Assembly: GCA_009775355.1 (NCBI GenBank) | Contig: VSPN01000035.1 | Location: 1-29,636, forward strand | DNA from: Muribaculaceae bacterium | GTDB lineage: Bacteria; Bacteroidota; Bacteroidia; Bacteroidales; Muribaculaceae | DNA: 29,636 nucleotides | Direction: 5' to 3' | In this document: in pieces, positions 1 through 7,374 of the stretch | Position numbering within the stretch: position 1 is the first letter of the stretch | Layout: each line of letters begins with the position of its first letter | Notes under the pieces: generated by a model | What the model saw: only the letters and a program-made list of their open reading frames with translations | The model's database searches: none | What the model was told of the DNA's origin: nothing | Position numbers and translations under genes: made by a program

Positions 1-82
1 CCCTTTGCTGAATGCGCTGTATTTTTATTATTTTACTGTATTATTAACATCTTGAAATAAGTTTGAACAACTTCATTTATAT

Positions 83-589
83 GTGTCGAAAGAATCTGAA
101 CATCGACAGATGTCTGTTTACGACCTCAAGTCAGATGAATTATGGCGTTATGAAGAACCCATGTCTGAAATGAAGTGGACAGTAATTGAAGATTCCACAA
201 AGAATATACTTGGTTTTGAATGTATAATGGCACAAACCAAATATCATGGCAGAATCTGGAAAGCTTGGTTCTCACCGGAAATCCCGGTACATGACGGGCC
301 TTGGAAACTTCACGGTCTGCCGGGAATGATTCTAAGCGCCGATGGCGGTGATGGCTTTATAATAGAGGCAAAAGAGATAGGCTACACCAAACAAGCAATT
401 CCTTCGGTCTATTCAGTAAAAGATTACACCAAAGGAGAACGAAAGCAGATTCTCGCCGACCATGAGCACTATGAAAACAATTTTGAGAGCATGATGGCGG
501 CACAAGGCATAAAAATGAATGCCGATGGTACTCCTGCAAATCTTCCGAAATATGACCGCCAGCGACAAGCATGGGAAACTGATTATTAA
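83..589 (+). pseudogene. GLPGLI family protein, C-terminal part only
   Basis: This frame encodes the C-terminal part of a GLPGLI family protein, a Bacteroidota family of exported proteins of unknown function. The diagnostic segment is visible: YEEP, then KAWFSPEIPV, then GPWKLHGLPGMIL, where GLPGMI is the family signature with one substitution. The signal peptide and the first ~100 residues expected for the family are missing. The frame is open only from base 56, after an in-frame TGA at 53-55, and the first usable start is GTG at 83. The remaining N-terminus begins near the family's conserved YV.K position. It lies 7 bp upstream of a second GLPGLI fragment that has the complementary half. 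It is probably not functional, although a cytoplasmic fragment could be made. Confidence 0.75.
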
Positions 590-596
590 AATAATT

Positions 597-983
597 ATGA
601 AACATATACTCACATCAATCGTCATGTGCTTAGTGGCAATATCTGCAATGGCACAGAACAAAGCAGACATTGAGGTCAGTTATACGGCCATGTCTCCCAA
701 CTTCAAGAACGGCGAGGTAGACGTCAAAAATCAGTATGTGCTTTTGGTCAATGCCGAGGAGTCGAAGTTCTTTTCGCCTATAAGCGAATGGGTGGATTCT
801 ATAAATTCCACGCTGGATGGAGCATCCAAATTTCAAGAGAAGGGAAGGGCTGCGGCCATGAAAGGTGATTGGGATAATATTCCGCGTCGCGATGGCAGCT
901 ATTATGTGGTAAAGTCTGCGTTGAATGCGCTCTTATGTCAGAATTGGGAGTTTTGCGGAAAATTTGTTAATTTTGCAGTTTAA
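597..983 (+). CDS. GLPGLI family protein, N-terminal half only (C-terminally truncated)
   Basis: The start is ATG 597, because it is followed at once by a signal peptide (MKHILTSIVMCLVAISAMA). A longer reading from 519 would bury this signal and overlap the upstream gene. The mature part resembles the N-terminal half of GLPGLI proteins: IEVSY, YVLLVNAEESKFFSPISEWVDS, then an RRDGSYYVVK stretch. After YVVKSALNA the similarity ends, and the frame runs about 60 bp through the argS promoter to a TAA at 981. The half carrying the GLPGLI motif is absent, so the product is about 128 residues against roughly 250-290 for the family. It may be a decayed gene or a short secreted remnant. Its missing half corresponds to what the preceding fragment retains. 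Confidence 0.65.
   Translation: MKHILTSIVMCLVAISAMAQNKADIEVSYTAMSPNFKNGEVDVKNQYVLLVNAEESKFFSPISEWVDSINSTLDGASKFQEKGRAAAMKGDWDNIPRRDGSYYVVKSALNALLCQNWEFCGKFVNFAV
943..975 (+). promoter_or_regulatory. Bacteroidota-type promoter of argS
   Basis: TAATTTTG at 968-975 matches the Bacteroidota -7 consensus TAnnTTTG. A -33-like ATTG lies at 943-946 with a 21-bp spacer. This would start transcription near 981, about 30 nt before the argS ATG. The promoter lies inside the 3' end of the truncated GLPGLI reading frame. Confidence 0.6.
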
Positions 984-1009
984 GCAGTCTAATAAGAAAT
1001 AGAATACAG

Positions 1010-2788
1010 ATGACAATTGAAAATATCATAGCCCGCGGGGCCGCCGATGCGGTCAAGGCCCTTTACGGAGCCGATGTCGATCCGGAGACTCTCATGCCTT
1101 CGGCTACCAAGAAGGAATTCGAGGGCGACATGACAGTAGTGGTGTTTCCGGTGCTGAAGATGTCGCGCAAGGCTCCGGAAGCCACAGCAAATGAAATCGG
1201 CGAATGGATGGCCGCCAATGTGCCGGCCGTCGAGAAGTTCAATGCCGTCAAAGGTTTTCTCAACCTGTCGGTAAGCCGCAATTACTGGCTTGACCTTCTT
1301 CAGGCAATTGCAGCCGATCAGGATTTCGGTCTCCGCAAGGCCGATGAGAATTCCGACCTTGTCATGGTGGAATACTCCTCGCCCAACACCAACAAGCCGC
1401 TCCACCTCGGACATGTGCGCAACAATCTGCTCGGCTACTCGCTCGCCTGCATCCTCGAGGCCAACGGCCACAAAGTTGTCAAGACCAACATTGTCAACGA
1501 CCGCGGCATCCATATCTGCAAGTCGATGCTCGCCTGGCAGAAGTGGGGCGAAGGCGTGACCCCCGAATCCGCAGGAAAGAAGGGAGACCACCTGATCGGA
1601 GATTTCTACGTGGCGTTCGACCGTCATTTCAAAGATGAGGTCAGAGAGCTCATGGAGAGCGACGGCCTTTCGGAAGAGGAGGCCAAGGAGAAGTCGCCTC
1701 TTATGGCCGAGGCGCGCGAGATGCTCCGCAAGTGGGAGCAGGGCGATTCTGAGGTCCGTGCGCTGTGGGAGAAAATGAACTCCTGGGTTTATGCCGGTTT
1801 CGATGAGACATACCGCCGTCTCGGAGTCTCGTTCGACAAGATATATTACGAATCCGACACATATCTCGAAGGAAAGGATCTTGTGCTCAAAGGTCTCGAC
1901 GGAGGCATGATGTACCGCAAGGATGACGGATCCGTATGGGCAGATCTCACCGCCGAGGGTCTCGACCACAAGCTGCTCCTGCGTGCCGACGGCACGTCGG
2001 TCTACATGACCCAGGACATAGGCACAGCCAAACTCCGCTATCAGGACTATCCCATCGACAAGATGGTCTATGTCGTGGGCAACGAGCAGAACTATCACTT
2101 CCAGGTTCTTTCACTTCTGCTCGACAGGCTCGGGTTCAAATGGGGCAAGGATCTCGTGCACTTCTCCTACGGCATGGTCGAGCTTCCCGAAGGAAAGATG
2201 AAATCGCGCGAGGGCACGGTGGTCGACGCCGATGACCTTATCGACACCATGATCGGCTCTGCCGCCGAGATGAGCGCCGAGCGATTCGCCGACATGTCGC
2301 CCGAAGAAGCGGCGGACGTGTCGCGCATGGTCGGCCTCGGCGCGTTGAAATACTTCCTTCTCAAAGTTGACCCGCGCAAGAACATGCTCTTCAATCCCAA
2401 GGAGTCGATCGACTTCAACGGCAACACCGGCCCATTCATACAGTACACCTACGCCCGTATCCGTTCGGTGCTCCGCAAAGCCGAAGGTTTCGATCCCGCC
2501 GCGCCCGTCACCGGAGTTCCCAACGACAAGGAGGCAGTGCTCATACGCAAGATCGACGATTTCCGCAACGCAGTGGCCGACGCCGGCCGCACATATTCTC
2601 CGGCGCTTGTGGCCAACTACGCCTATGATCTCGCCAAGGAATACAACCAGTTCTATCACGACTATTCGATACTTCGCGAGGAGGATGCCGCTGTCCGCAA
2701 CCAGCGTCTGCTCATATCGTGGGTGGTGGCCCGCACACTCCGCTCGGCCATGTCTCTTCTCGGCATAGAGATGCCGGAACGCATGTGA
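1010..2788 (+). CDS. argS: Arginine--tRNA ligase
   Basis: Class I aminoacyl-tRNA synthetase that charges tRNA-Arg with arginine using ATP in the cytoplasm. The N-terminal Add1-like domain is followed by the HIGH-type signature within SSPNTNKPLHLGHVRNN (residues ~124-140). The catalytic domain carries a KMSKS-like loop KMKSREG near residue 396. The last ~120 residues form the helical DALR anticodon-binding domain, including NTGPFIQYTYARIRSVLRK and a C-terminus ending in LLGIEMPERM. The length of 592 aa is normal for the family. ATG 1010 follows a good promoter by ~30 nt. The next gene starts one base after its stop, which suggests co-transcription. Confidence 0.97.
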   Translation: MTIENIIARGAADAVKALYGADVDPETLMPSATKKEFEGDMTVVVFPVLKMSRKAPEATANEIGEWMAANVPAVEKFNAVKGFLNLSVSRNYWLDLLQAIAADQDFGLRKADENSDLVMVEYSSPNTNKPLHLGHVRNNLLGYSLACILEANGHKVVKTNIVNDRGIHICKSMLAWQKWGEGVTPESAGKKGDHLIGDFYVAFDRHFKDEVRELMESDGLSEEEAKEKSPLMAEAREMLRKWEQGDSEVRALWEKMNSWVYAGFDETYRRLGVSFDKIYYESDTYLEGKDLVLKGLDGGMMYRKDDGSVWADLTAEGLDHKLLLRADGTSVYMTQDIGTAKLRYQDYPIDKMVYVVGNEQNYHFQVLSLLLDRLGFKWGKDLVHFSYGMVELPEGKMKSREGTVVDADDLIDTMIGSAAEMSAERFADMSPEEAADVSRMVGLGALKYFLLKVDPRKNMLFNPKESIDFNGNTGPFIQYTYARIRSVLRKAEGFDPAAPVTGVPNDKEAVLIRKIDDFRNAVADAGRTYSPALVANYAYDLAKEYNQFYHDYSILREEDAAVRNQRLLISWVVARTLRSAMSLLGIEMPERM

Positions 2789-2789
2789 C

Positions 2790-3428
2790 ATGACATATAT
2801 CGATTTCCGTTACGAAGGAATAGAGGCGGGAGTCCGGGCGGATGCGTCCGGACTCCCGTTTCCGGTTCTTATGCCCCGGCAGACCCATTCATGCCGCGTC
2901 GGAGTAATCCGCTCCGCCGGAGATGCCGGTGATTTCCCCGATACCGACGCTCTTGTCTCGTTCTTGCCCGGAGTCAGGATAGGAGTCCGCACCGCCGACT
3001 GTGTGCCACTCCTTCTCTATGCCCCCGACATACGCGCCGTGGCGGCCGTCCATGCCGGATGGAAGGGCTCGCTCGGAGGCATAGTGACCGGGACGGTCGA
3101 TGTCCTGAAGTCATGCGGCGCATCTCCGGCACGGATCCAGGCAGCCTTCGGGCCGTCGGTATGCGGCAGATGTTACGAAGTCAGTCCGGAGATGGTCAGC
3201 GATTTCCGTCAGGCCGGTTTCTCCAACTGCGTCATCGGGGAGCGCAACCTCGATCTTGAATCCGTAAATCGCCGGCGGCTTGTCATGTGCGGGGTCGATC
3301 CGGCCAACATCCGTCATTCGCTTGTCTGCACCCGACAGACCCCCTCGCTCCCGTCATGGCGACGCGATCCGGGCACGCCCTCGCGCCTCGTAACATGGAT
3401 AAGAATCCGCGGAGGGGAGGAATATTGA
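2790..3428 (+). CDS. pgeF: PgeF/YfiH-type laccase-domain protein (peptidoglycan editing factor)
   Basis: Member of the YfiH/DUF152 family, whose characterised members remove wrongly incorporated L-Ser from muramyl peptides or act as purine nucleoside phosphorylases. The three expected zinc/copper ligands are visible: His33 (RQTHS), Cys71 (RTADCVPLLL) and His88 (AAVHAGWKG). The AFGPSVCGRCYEV motif is also present. At 212 aa it is shorter than the usual 240-270. The N-terminal segment that normally carries the TRxGGVS-like motif is reduced to ~25 residues, and the C-terminal FFSyRR motif appears only as LPSWRRDPGTPSR. The ATG is one base downstream of the argS stop, so the two genes are probably translated from one message. 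Confidence 0.85.
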   Translation: MTYIDFRYEGIEAGVRADASGLPFPVLMPRQTHSCRVGVIRSAGDAGDFPDTDALVSFLPGVRIGVRTADCVPLLLYAPDIRAVAAVHAGWKGSLGGIVTGTVDVLKSCGASPARIQAAFGPSVCGRCYEVSPEMVSDFRQAGFSNCVIGERNLDLESVNRRRLVMCGVDPANIRHSLVCTRQTPSLPSWRRDPGTPSRLVTWIRIRGGEEY

Positions 3429-3514
3429 AGACCGCTCATAACAAAGCGGCATTCCACGACGTTTAACGAATAATACTGAATCTAAAAACACTTATCAACC
3501 TTCATATTTATTTT

Positions 3515-4237
3515 ATGGACTATAACAATCACAATGTTACCCCTCCTCCCTATTACGGGAACGAGGCAAGTGTAAAAGAGCAGACCAACTCGGTGATGAA
3601 ACGCGTCTATGTGCGCATGTTTATCGGCCTTCTCGTGTCGGCGTTCTGCGCTCTCGGAGTGGCGTCAAGCCCGGCCATGCTGTCATTCTTCATAGGCAAC
3701 CAGATCGTGTACTGGGGAATGTTCATCGTCATGATCGCCATGGCATGGATTCTTCCGGCCCGGATCCAGAAGATGTCGACAGGAGCGGTGATCGGATGTT
3801 TCATCCTATTCTCCGCGCTCATGGGAGCCTCGCTCGCACCCATATTCCTGATCTATCGCATCGGTTCGATCGTCTATACGTTCTTCATAACCGCCGGTAC
3901 GTTCGGCGCGATGTCTGTCTACGGTTATTTCACCAAGACCGACCTGACGAAGATCGGCTCATATCTCTTCATGGCTCTCATAGGCCTGATCATAGCCTCT
4001 GTGGTCAACATCTTCGTCAAGAGCAGCGGATTCGAGTGGATCATCTCGATAGCAGGAGTGCTGATATTCGTCGGCCTCACCGCGTGGGACACCCAGCAGG
4101 TTAAGCGTCTCGCTCAGGTAAACCTTGAGCCTTCGCTTGCCGACAAGCTTGCCACGATCGGAGCTCTCAACCTCTATCTCGACTTCATCAACCTCTTCCT
4201 CTACCTGCTCCGTATCTTCGGAGGCAACCGCAACTGA
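3515..4237 (+). CDS. Bax inhibitor-1/YccA family membrane protein
   Basis: Integral inner-membrane protein of the BI-1/YccA (UPF0005) family. Bacterial relatives are proton-sensitive calcium-leak channels or FtsH modulators; the role here is not known. A ~30-residue polar N-terminus rich in Asn/Pro/Tyr is followed by seven hydrophobic segments at about 34-52, 63-81, 90-113, 116-138, 148-167, 174-190 and 216-233. The family signature TAWDTQQVK (189-197) and the C-terminal GALNLYLDFINLFLYLLRI stretch are clear. ATG 3515 lies in an AT-rich leader (attttATG). I see no clear TAnnTTTG box in the 86-bp gap after pgeF, so it may be read from the argS promoter. A small acidic protein follows 5 bp downstream. 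Confidence 0.93.
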   Translation: MDYNNHNVTPPPYYGNEASVKEQTNSVMKRVYVRMFIGLLVSAFCALGVASSPAMLSFFIGNQIVYWGMFIVMIAMAWILPARIQKMSTGAVIGCFILFSALMGASLAPIFLIYRIGSIVYTFFITAGTFGAMSVYGYFTKTDLTKIGSYLFMALIGLIIASVVNIFVKSSGFEWIISIAGVLIFVGLTAWDTQQVKRLAQVNLEPSLADKLATIGALNLYLDFINLFLYLLRIFGGNRN

Positions 4238-4242
4238 CAGTC

Positions 4243-4500
4243 ATGAACTCAGATGAACTGAAGAATGCTGTGGTGGCGGCGGTGAGCGAATATGTGGCCG
4301 CAACCGAGGCATGGGATGACGCCCAGCTCGCTGTCGACACTGCTACCGGTGCCGCGCGTATTGTCGAGGAGGAGGAGACCGTGACACTTCCGGACTCCGT
4401 TGACATCTACGACATAATGGATCTCGTGGAGATGGATTCCGAAGGAGTCTGGAAACCCGACATGGAGAACATTGACGGACTTGTGTCCGGATATGCATGA
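4243..4500 (+). CDS. Small acidic hypothetical protein
   Basis: I do not recognise this 85-residue protein. It is strongly acidic, with an N-terminal amphipathic helix-like part (DELKNAVVAAVSEYVAATEAWDDAQLAV) and then Glu/Asp-rich segments including VEEEETV and SVDIYDIMDLVEMDSEG. There is no signal peptide, membrane segment or cysteine. It is probably real: it starts 5 bp after the BI-1 gene stop, has the codon usage of its neighbours, and ends 35 bp before a strong terminator. It may be cytosolic and co-transcribed with the BI-1 protein. No function can be assigned. Confidence 0.7.
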   Translation: MNSDELKNAVVAAVSEYVAATEAWDDAQLAVDTATGAARIVEEEETVTLPDSVDIYDIMDLVEMDSEGVWKPDMENIDGLVSGYA

Positions 4501-4535
4501 CAGCAGATCCGGTCATCACAGATTCGTAGACAGAT

Positions 4536-4579
4536 AAAAAAAGGAACGCATGTCCTCACGCGGCATGCGTTCCTTTTTT
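4536..4579. terminator. Strong intrinsic terminator (bidirectional)
   Basis: A perfect stem GGAACGCATG (4543-4552) / CATGCGTTCC (4564-4573) with an 11-nt loop is flanked by seven A on the left and six T on the right. It closes the argS-pgeF-BI-1-85aa block on the plus strand and, by symmetry, could also stop read-through from pnp on the minus strand. Confidence 0.9.
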
Positions 4580-4691
4580 ATATGTATGAATGAAATGTCT
4601 GCGATTATGGCTCGTTCTTATTGATTATGACTTGTGGATAGGCTTGTCAAGGTCCGGCAGGACTGGCAGAAACGCTGTTCTGTCGCGTCAT

Positions 4692-4734
4692 ACAAGAAAG
4701 CGATGCTGGCCGTGGTCGGGCCAGCATCGCTTTT
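4692..4734. terminator. Intrinsic terminator, probably for pnp
   Basis: A perfect 12-bp stem GCGATGCTGGCC (4700-4711) / GGCCAGCATCGC (4719-4730) has a 7-nt loop. On the minus strand it is followed by TTTCTTG and lies ~70 nt past the pnp stop. On the plus strand it is followed by TTTTA. I see no gene between this hairpin and the terminator at 4536-4579. Confidence 0.8.
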
Positions 4735-4798
4735 ATTAAGTAGTTTAAACGATCTCTATTTCAGGGAAGACACGCCAGACTTGCCGGCACTGTCATTT

Positions 4799-7102
4799 TT
4801 AGTCGTTGTTGTTGTGTTTGAAAGTGCGCGGTCCGCGGTCGTCACGGCGTGGACCTCTGTCGCCATCTCTGCGCGGTCCGCGGTCGCCGTCACGGCGAGG
4901 ACGCGGGCCTCTGTCGCCACCTTCGCGGCGCGGACGGGCCTCGCGCTCCACGTAACCTTCGGGTTTCGGTGTCAGCACGCGGGTCGACAGACGGTATTTG
5001 CCGGTCTTCTTGTCAATCTCGATAAGTTTGACGGTGAGCTTGTCGCCCTCTTTGAGGCCGCTCGCCTCCATGCTGTCAAGGCGATCCCATGAGATCTCGC
5101 TGATATGGAGAAGTCCGTCGCGGCCGGGCATGAACTCCACAAACGCTCCGAAGTCGAGAATGGAGCGGACAGTGCCCTCGTAGGTCTCTCCCTCCTCGGG
5201 CTGAGCCACGATGGCCTTGATCTTCGCAAGGGCTGCGTCGATGCTTGCCTTGTCTTTCGATGCGATTTCCACGCGGCCGATGCCGAGCTTTTCATCCTCG
5301 TCGATCGAGATGGTGGCTCCGGTCTCCTCCTGGATGCCCTGGATAACCTTGCCCTGGGGACCGATCACGGCTCCGATCATCTCTTTCGGGATCTCGATTG
5401 TGATCAGTCGCGGCACGTGAGGCTTGTAGTCCTCGCGAGGCTCGGGTATGGTCTCGTTGATTATGTTGAGTATGTGCAGGCGTCCGTCGCGTGCCTGGTC
5501 GAGGGCTTTCTCAAGCACCTCGTAGCTGAGGCCGTCGCACTTGATGTCCATCTGGGTGGCGGTGATGCCCTTGGTCGTTCCGGTCACCTTGAAGTCCATG
5601 TCGCCGAGATGATCCTCGTCGCCGAGAATGTCGGAGAGTATGGCATATTTCACATTTCCCTTGTCGGAGATGAGACCCATTGCCACACCGGCCACAGGAC
5701 GCTTCATCTTAACGCCGGCGTCGAGCAGCGACAGTGTGCCTCCGCAGACAGTGGCCATGGAAGACGACCCGTTGGATTCGAGGATGTCCGACACGATGCG
5801 GCAGGTGTAGGGGAAGTTGTCGGGGAACATGCGTTTGAGCGCGCGGTGCGCAAGGTTGCCGTGGCCGATCTCGCGGCGGCCTACGCCGCGCTGCGGGCGT
5901 GCCTCGCCTGTAGAGAAGGGGGGGAAGTTATAGTGCAGCAGGAAGCGCTCTTTGCTCTGGTTGAGCACATCGTCGATTATCTTCTCGTCGAGTGTTGTGC
6001 CGAGAGTGGTGGTCACAAGAGCCTGGGTCTCGCCGCGGGTGAATACTGCCGCTCCGTGGGGACCGGGCAGATAGTCGATCTCGCACCAGATCGGGCGGAT
6101 TTCTGTGGTCTTGCGGCCGTCGAGGCGGATACCTTCGTCGAGCACGCAGCGGCGCATAGCCTCTTTCTCCACGTCATGGTAGTAACGCTTCACCATCGCC
6201 TTGCGCTGGTCGGCGGTGTATTTCTCAAGCTGTTCCTCGGTCATCTCGGGGAGTGCCTCGAGATATTCCTCGCAGATCTTGCCGAACTGCTCGGCCCGCC
6301 AGTGCTTGTCGGCCGCGCCGGTGCGGGCAATGGCATATGCCTTGTCGTAGCATTTGTCATGGACGTCCTGACGGAGCTCGTCGTCGTTGATCTCGTGGCA
6401 GTATGTACGTTTCTCCTCTTTGCCGGCCTCTTTCATGAGTTCCAGCTGGGCCTGGCAGTGTTTCTTGATTTCGGCATGCGCTACTTTGAGTGCCTCGAGA
6501 AGCTCGGCTTCCGACACCTCGTTCATCTCGCCCTCGACCATCATGATGTTGTCGTAAGTGGCACCGACCATCAGCTCGATGTCGGCTTCCTCGATCTGGT
6601 CGAATGTGGGGTTGATCACCCATTCGCCGTTGACACGGGCCACGCGCACCTCGGAGATGGGACCGTTGAACGGTATGTCGCTGCATGCGAGCGCGGCCGA
6701 TGCGGCAATGCCGGCAAGCGCGTCGGGTGCGTCATTCTCGTCGGCCGAATAGAGAGTCACATTGACGAATGTGTCTGCGTGATAGTCATCGGGGAAGAGA
6801 GGACGGAGCACGCGGTCCACAAGACGCGACGTGAGGATCTCATAGTCGCTCGCGCGTCCCTCGCGCTTAAGAAATCCGCCGGGGTAACGGCCGATCGAAG
6901 CGTATTTCTCTTTGTATTCGACTGTGAGGGGCATGAAGTCAACTCCCTCTCCGGCCTCGCGGGCCGAGCATACGGTGGCAAGTAGCATGGTGTTGCCCAT
7001 GCGCACCTCTACCGCTCCATCGGCCTGCTTGGCCAGCTTGCCTGTCTCGATCGTGATCTCACGGCCGTCGGGCAGGGCGATGGTTTTCTTTACTGGATTC
7101 AT
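4799..7102 (-). CDS. pnp: Polyribonucleotide nucleotidyltransferase (PNPase)
   Basis: Phosphorolytic 3'-5' exoribonuclease acting in mRNA decay in the cytoplasm. The order is the standard one: RNase PH domain 1, an all-helical linker, RNase PH domain 2 with FTRGETQALVTTTLGT, the SNGSSSMATVCGG stretch and the catalytic Asp-rich ILGDEDHLGDMDFK. A KH domain with IGPQGK follows, then an S1 domain (about 638-708, LDFGAFVEFMPGRDGLLHIS). At 767 aa it is longer than the ~710 typical elsewhere. The extra ~46 residues (about 722-767) form a low-complexity Arg/Gly/Asp tail with repeated RRDGDRGP units, ending TFKHNNND. Such tails resemble RGG-type RNA-binding tails, which is an inference. ATG 7102 follows an AT-rich leader, and the gene stands alone between convergent and divergent neighbours. 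Confidence 0.98.
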   Translation of the reverse strand: MNPVKKTIALPDGREITIETGKLAKQADGAVEVRMGNTMLLATVCSAREAGEGVDFMPLTVEYKEKYASIGRYPGGFLKREGRASDYEILTSRLVDRVLRPLFPDDYHADTFVNVTLYSADENDAPDALAGIAASAALACSDIPFNGPISEVRVARVNGEWVINPTFDQIEEADIELMVGATYDNIMMVEGEMNEVSEAELLEALKVAHAEIKKHCQAQLELMKEAGKEEKRTYCHEINDDELRQDVHDKCYDKAYAIARTGAADKHWRAEQFGKICEEYLEALPEMTEEQLEKYTADQRKAMVKRYYHDVEKEAMRRCVLDEGIRLDGRKTTEIRPIWCEIDYLPGPHGAAVFTRGETQALVTTTLGTTLDEKIIDDVLNQSKERFLLHYNFPPFSTGEARPQRGVGRREIGHGNLAHRALKRMFPDNFPYTCRIVSDILESNGSSSMATVCGGTLSLLDAGVKMKRPVAGVAMGLISDKGNVKYAILSDILGDEDHLGDMDFKVTGTTKGITATQMDIKCDGLSYEVLEKALDQARDGRLHILNIINETIPEPREDYKPHVPRLITIEIPKEMIGAVIGPQGKVIQGIQEETGATISIDEDEKLGIGRVEIASKDKASIDAALAKIKAIVAQPEEGETYEGTVRSILDFGAFVEFMPGRDGLLHISEISWDRLDSMEASGLKEGDKLTVKLIEIDKKTGKYRLSTRVLTPKPEGYVEREARPRREGGDRGPRPRRDGDRGPRRDGDRGPRRDDRGPRTFKHNNND

Positions 7103-7192
7103 CTTAAAAATTCGTTATTGTTTTTCTTCGCTGATGTTGTCTGACTGCCCTGTGCGGGCACATGCCGAAACGTACATATTCTTTTATTCCCA

Positions 7193-7200
7193 CAAATTTA
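7193..7200 (-). promoter_or_regulatory. Probable -7 box of the pnp promoter
   Basis: CAAATTTA on the plus strand reads TAAATTTG on the minus strand, a perfect TAnnTTTG box, ~90 nt before the pnp ATG. No convincing -33 TTTG is present at the right distance. The leader between box and start contains a small TGCCC/GGGCA hairpin at 7146-7160. Confidence 0.5.
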
Positions 7201-7218
7201 CTAATTTTATTCCAATTC

Positions 7219-7251
7219 TTTGAGAAATTCTGTAATTAATTCGTAAATTTG
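7219..7251 (+). promoter_or_regulatory. Bacteroidota-type promoter of the TlpA-like lipoprotein gene
   Basis: TTTG at 7219-7222, a 21-bp spacer and TAAATTTG at 7244-7251 match the Bacteroidota promoter consensus closely. The start codon at 7375 leaves a leader of about 115 nt. This promoter is divergent from that of pnp, and the two overlap in the same ~60 bp. Confidence 0.65.
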
Positions 7252-7374
7252 TAAAAAATAAGACCGGTTATGCCTGTGTTGTGCCGGATCCGGCCTTTGC
7301 GGCCGTGCGCCGCGCCTGTTTCTGTCTCCCGGTATGTCGGTCTGCCCTTTTCGCTTTTTCTAATCACAGCAATC

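Noticed and set aside
989..2098. A 369-codon minus-strand frame opposite argS
   Set aside because: Antisense to argS, whose motifs are complete; no recognisable domain or promoter of its own.
4830..4940. Short repeated GC-rich units that could suggest a CRISPR array or minisatellite
   Set aside because: They are the coding repeats of the pnp Arg/Gly/Asp tail, in frame and without unique spacers.
4634..5092. A plus-strand frame running through the pnp terminator into the pnp tail
   Set aside because: Most of it is the complement of the repetitive pnp tail, and it crosses the 4700-4730 hairpin; no start context.
5105..6985. A 626-codon open frame on the plus strand opposite pnp
   Set aside because: It lies entirely antisense to an unambiguous PNPase gene; long antisense frames are common in GC-rich codon usage, and the translation shows no family features.
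7270..7374. N-terminal extension of the TlpA-like lipoprotein
   Set aside because: It would bury the lipobox behind 35 non-signal residues; ATG 7375 gives a normal lipoprotein signal.
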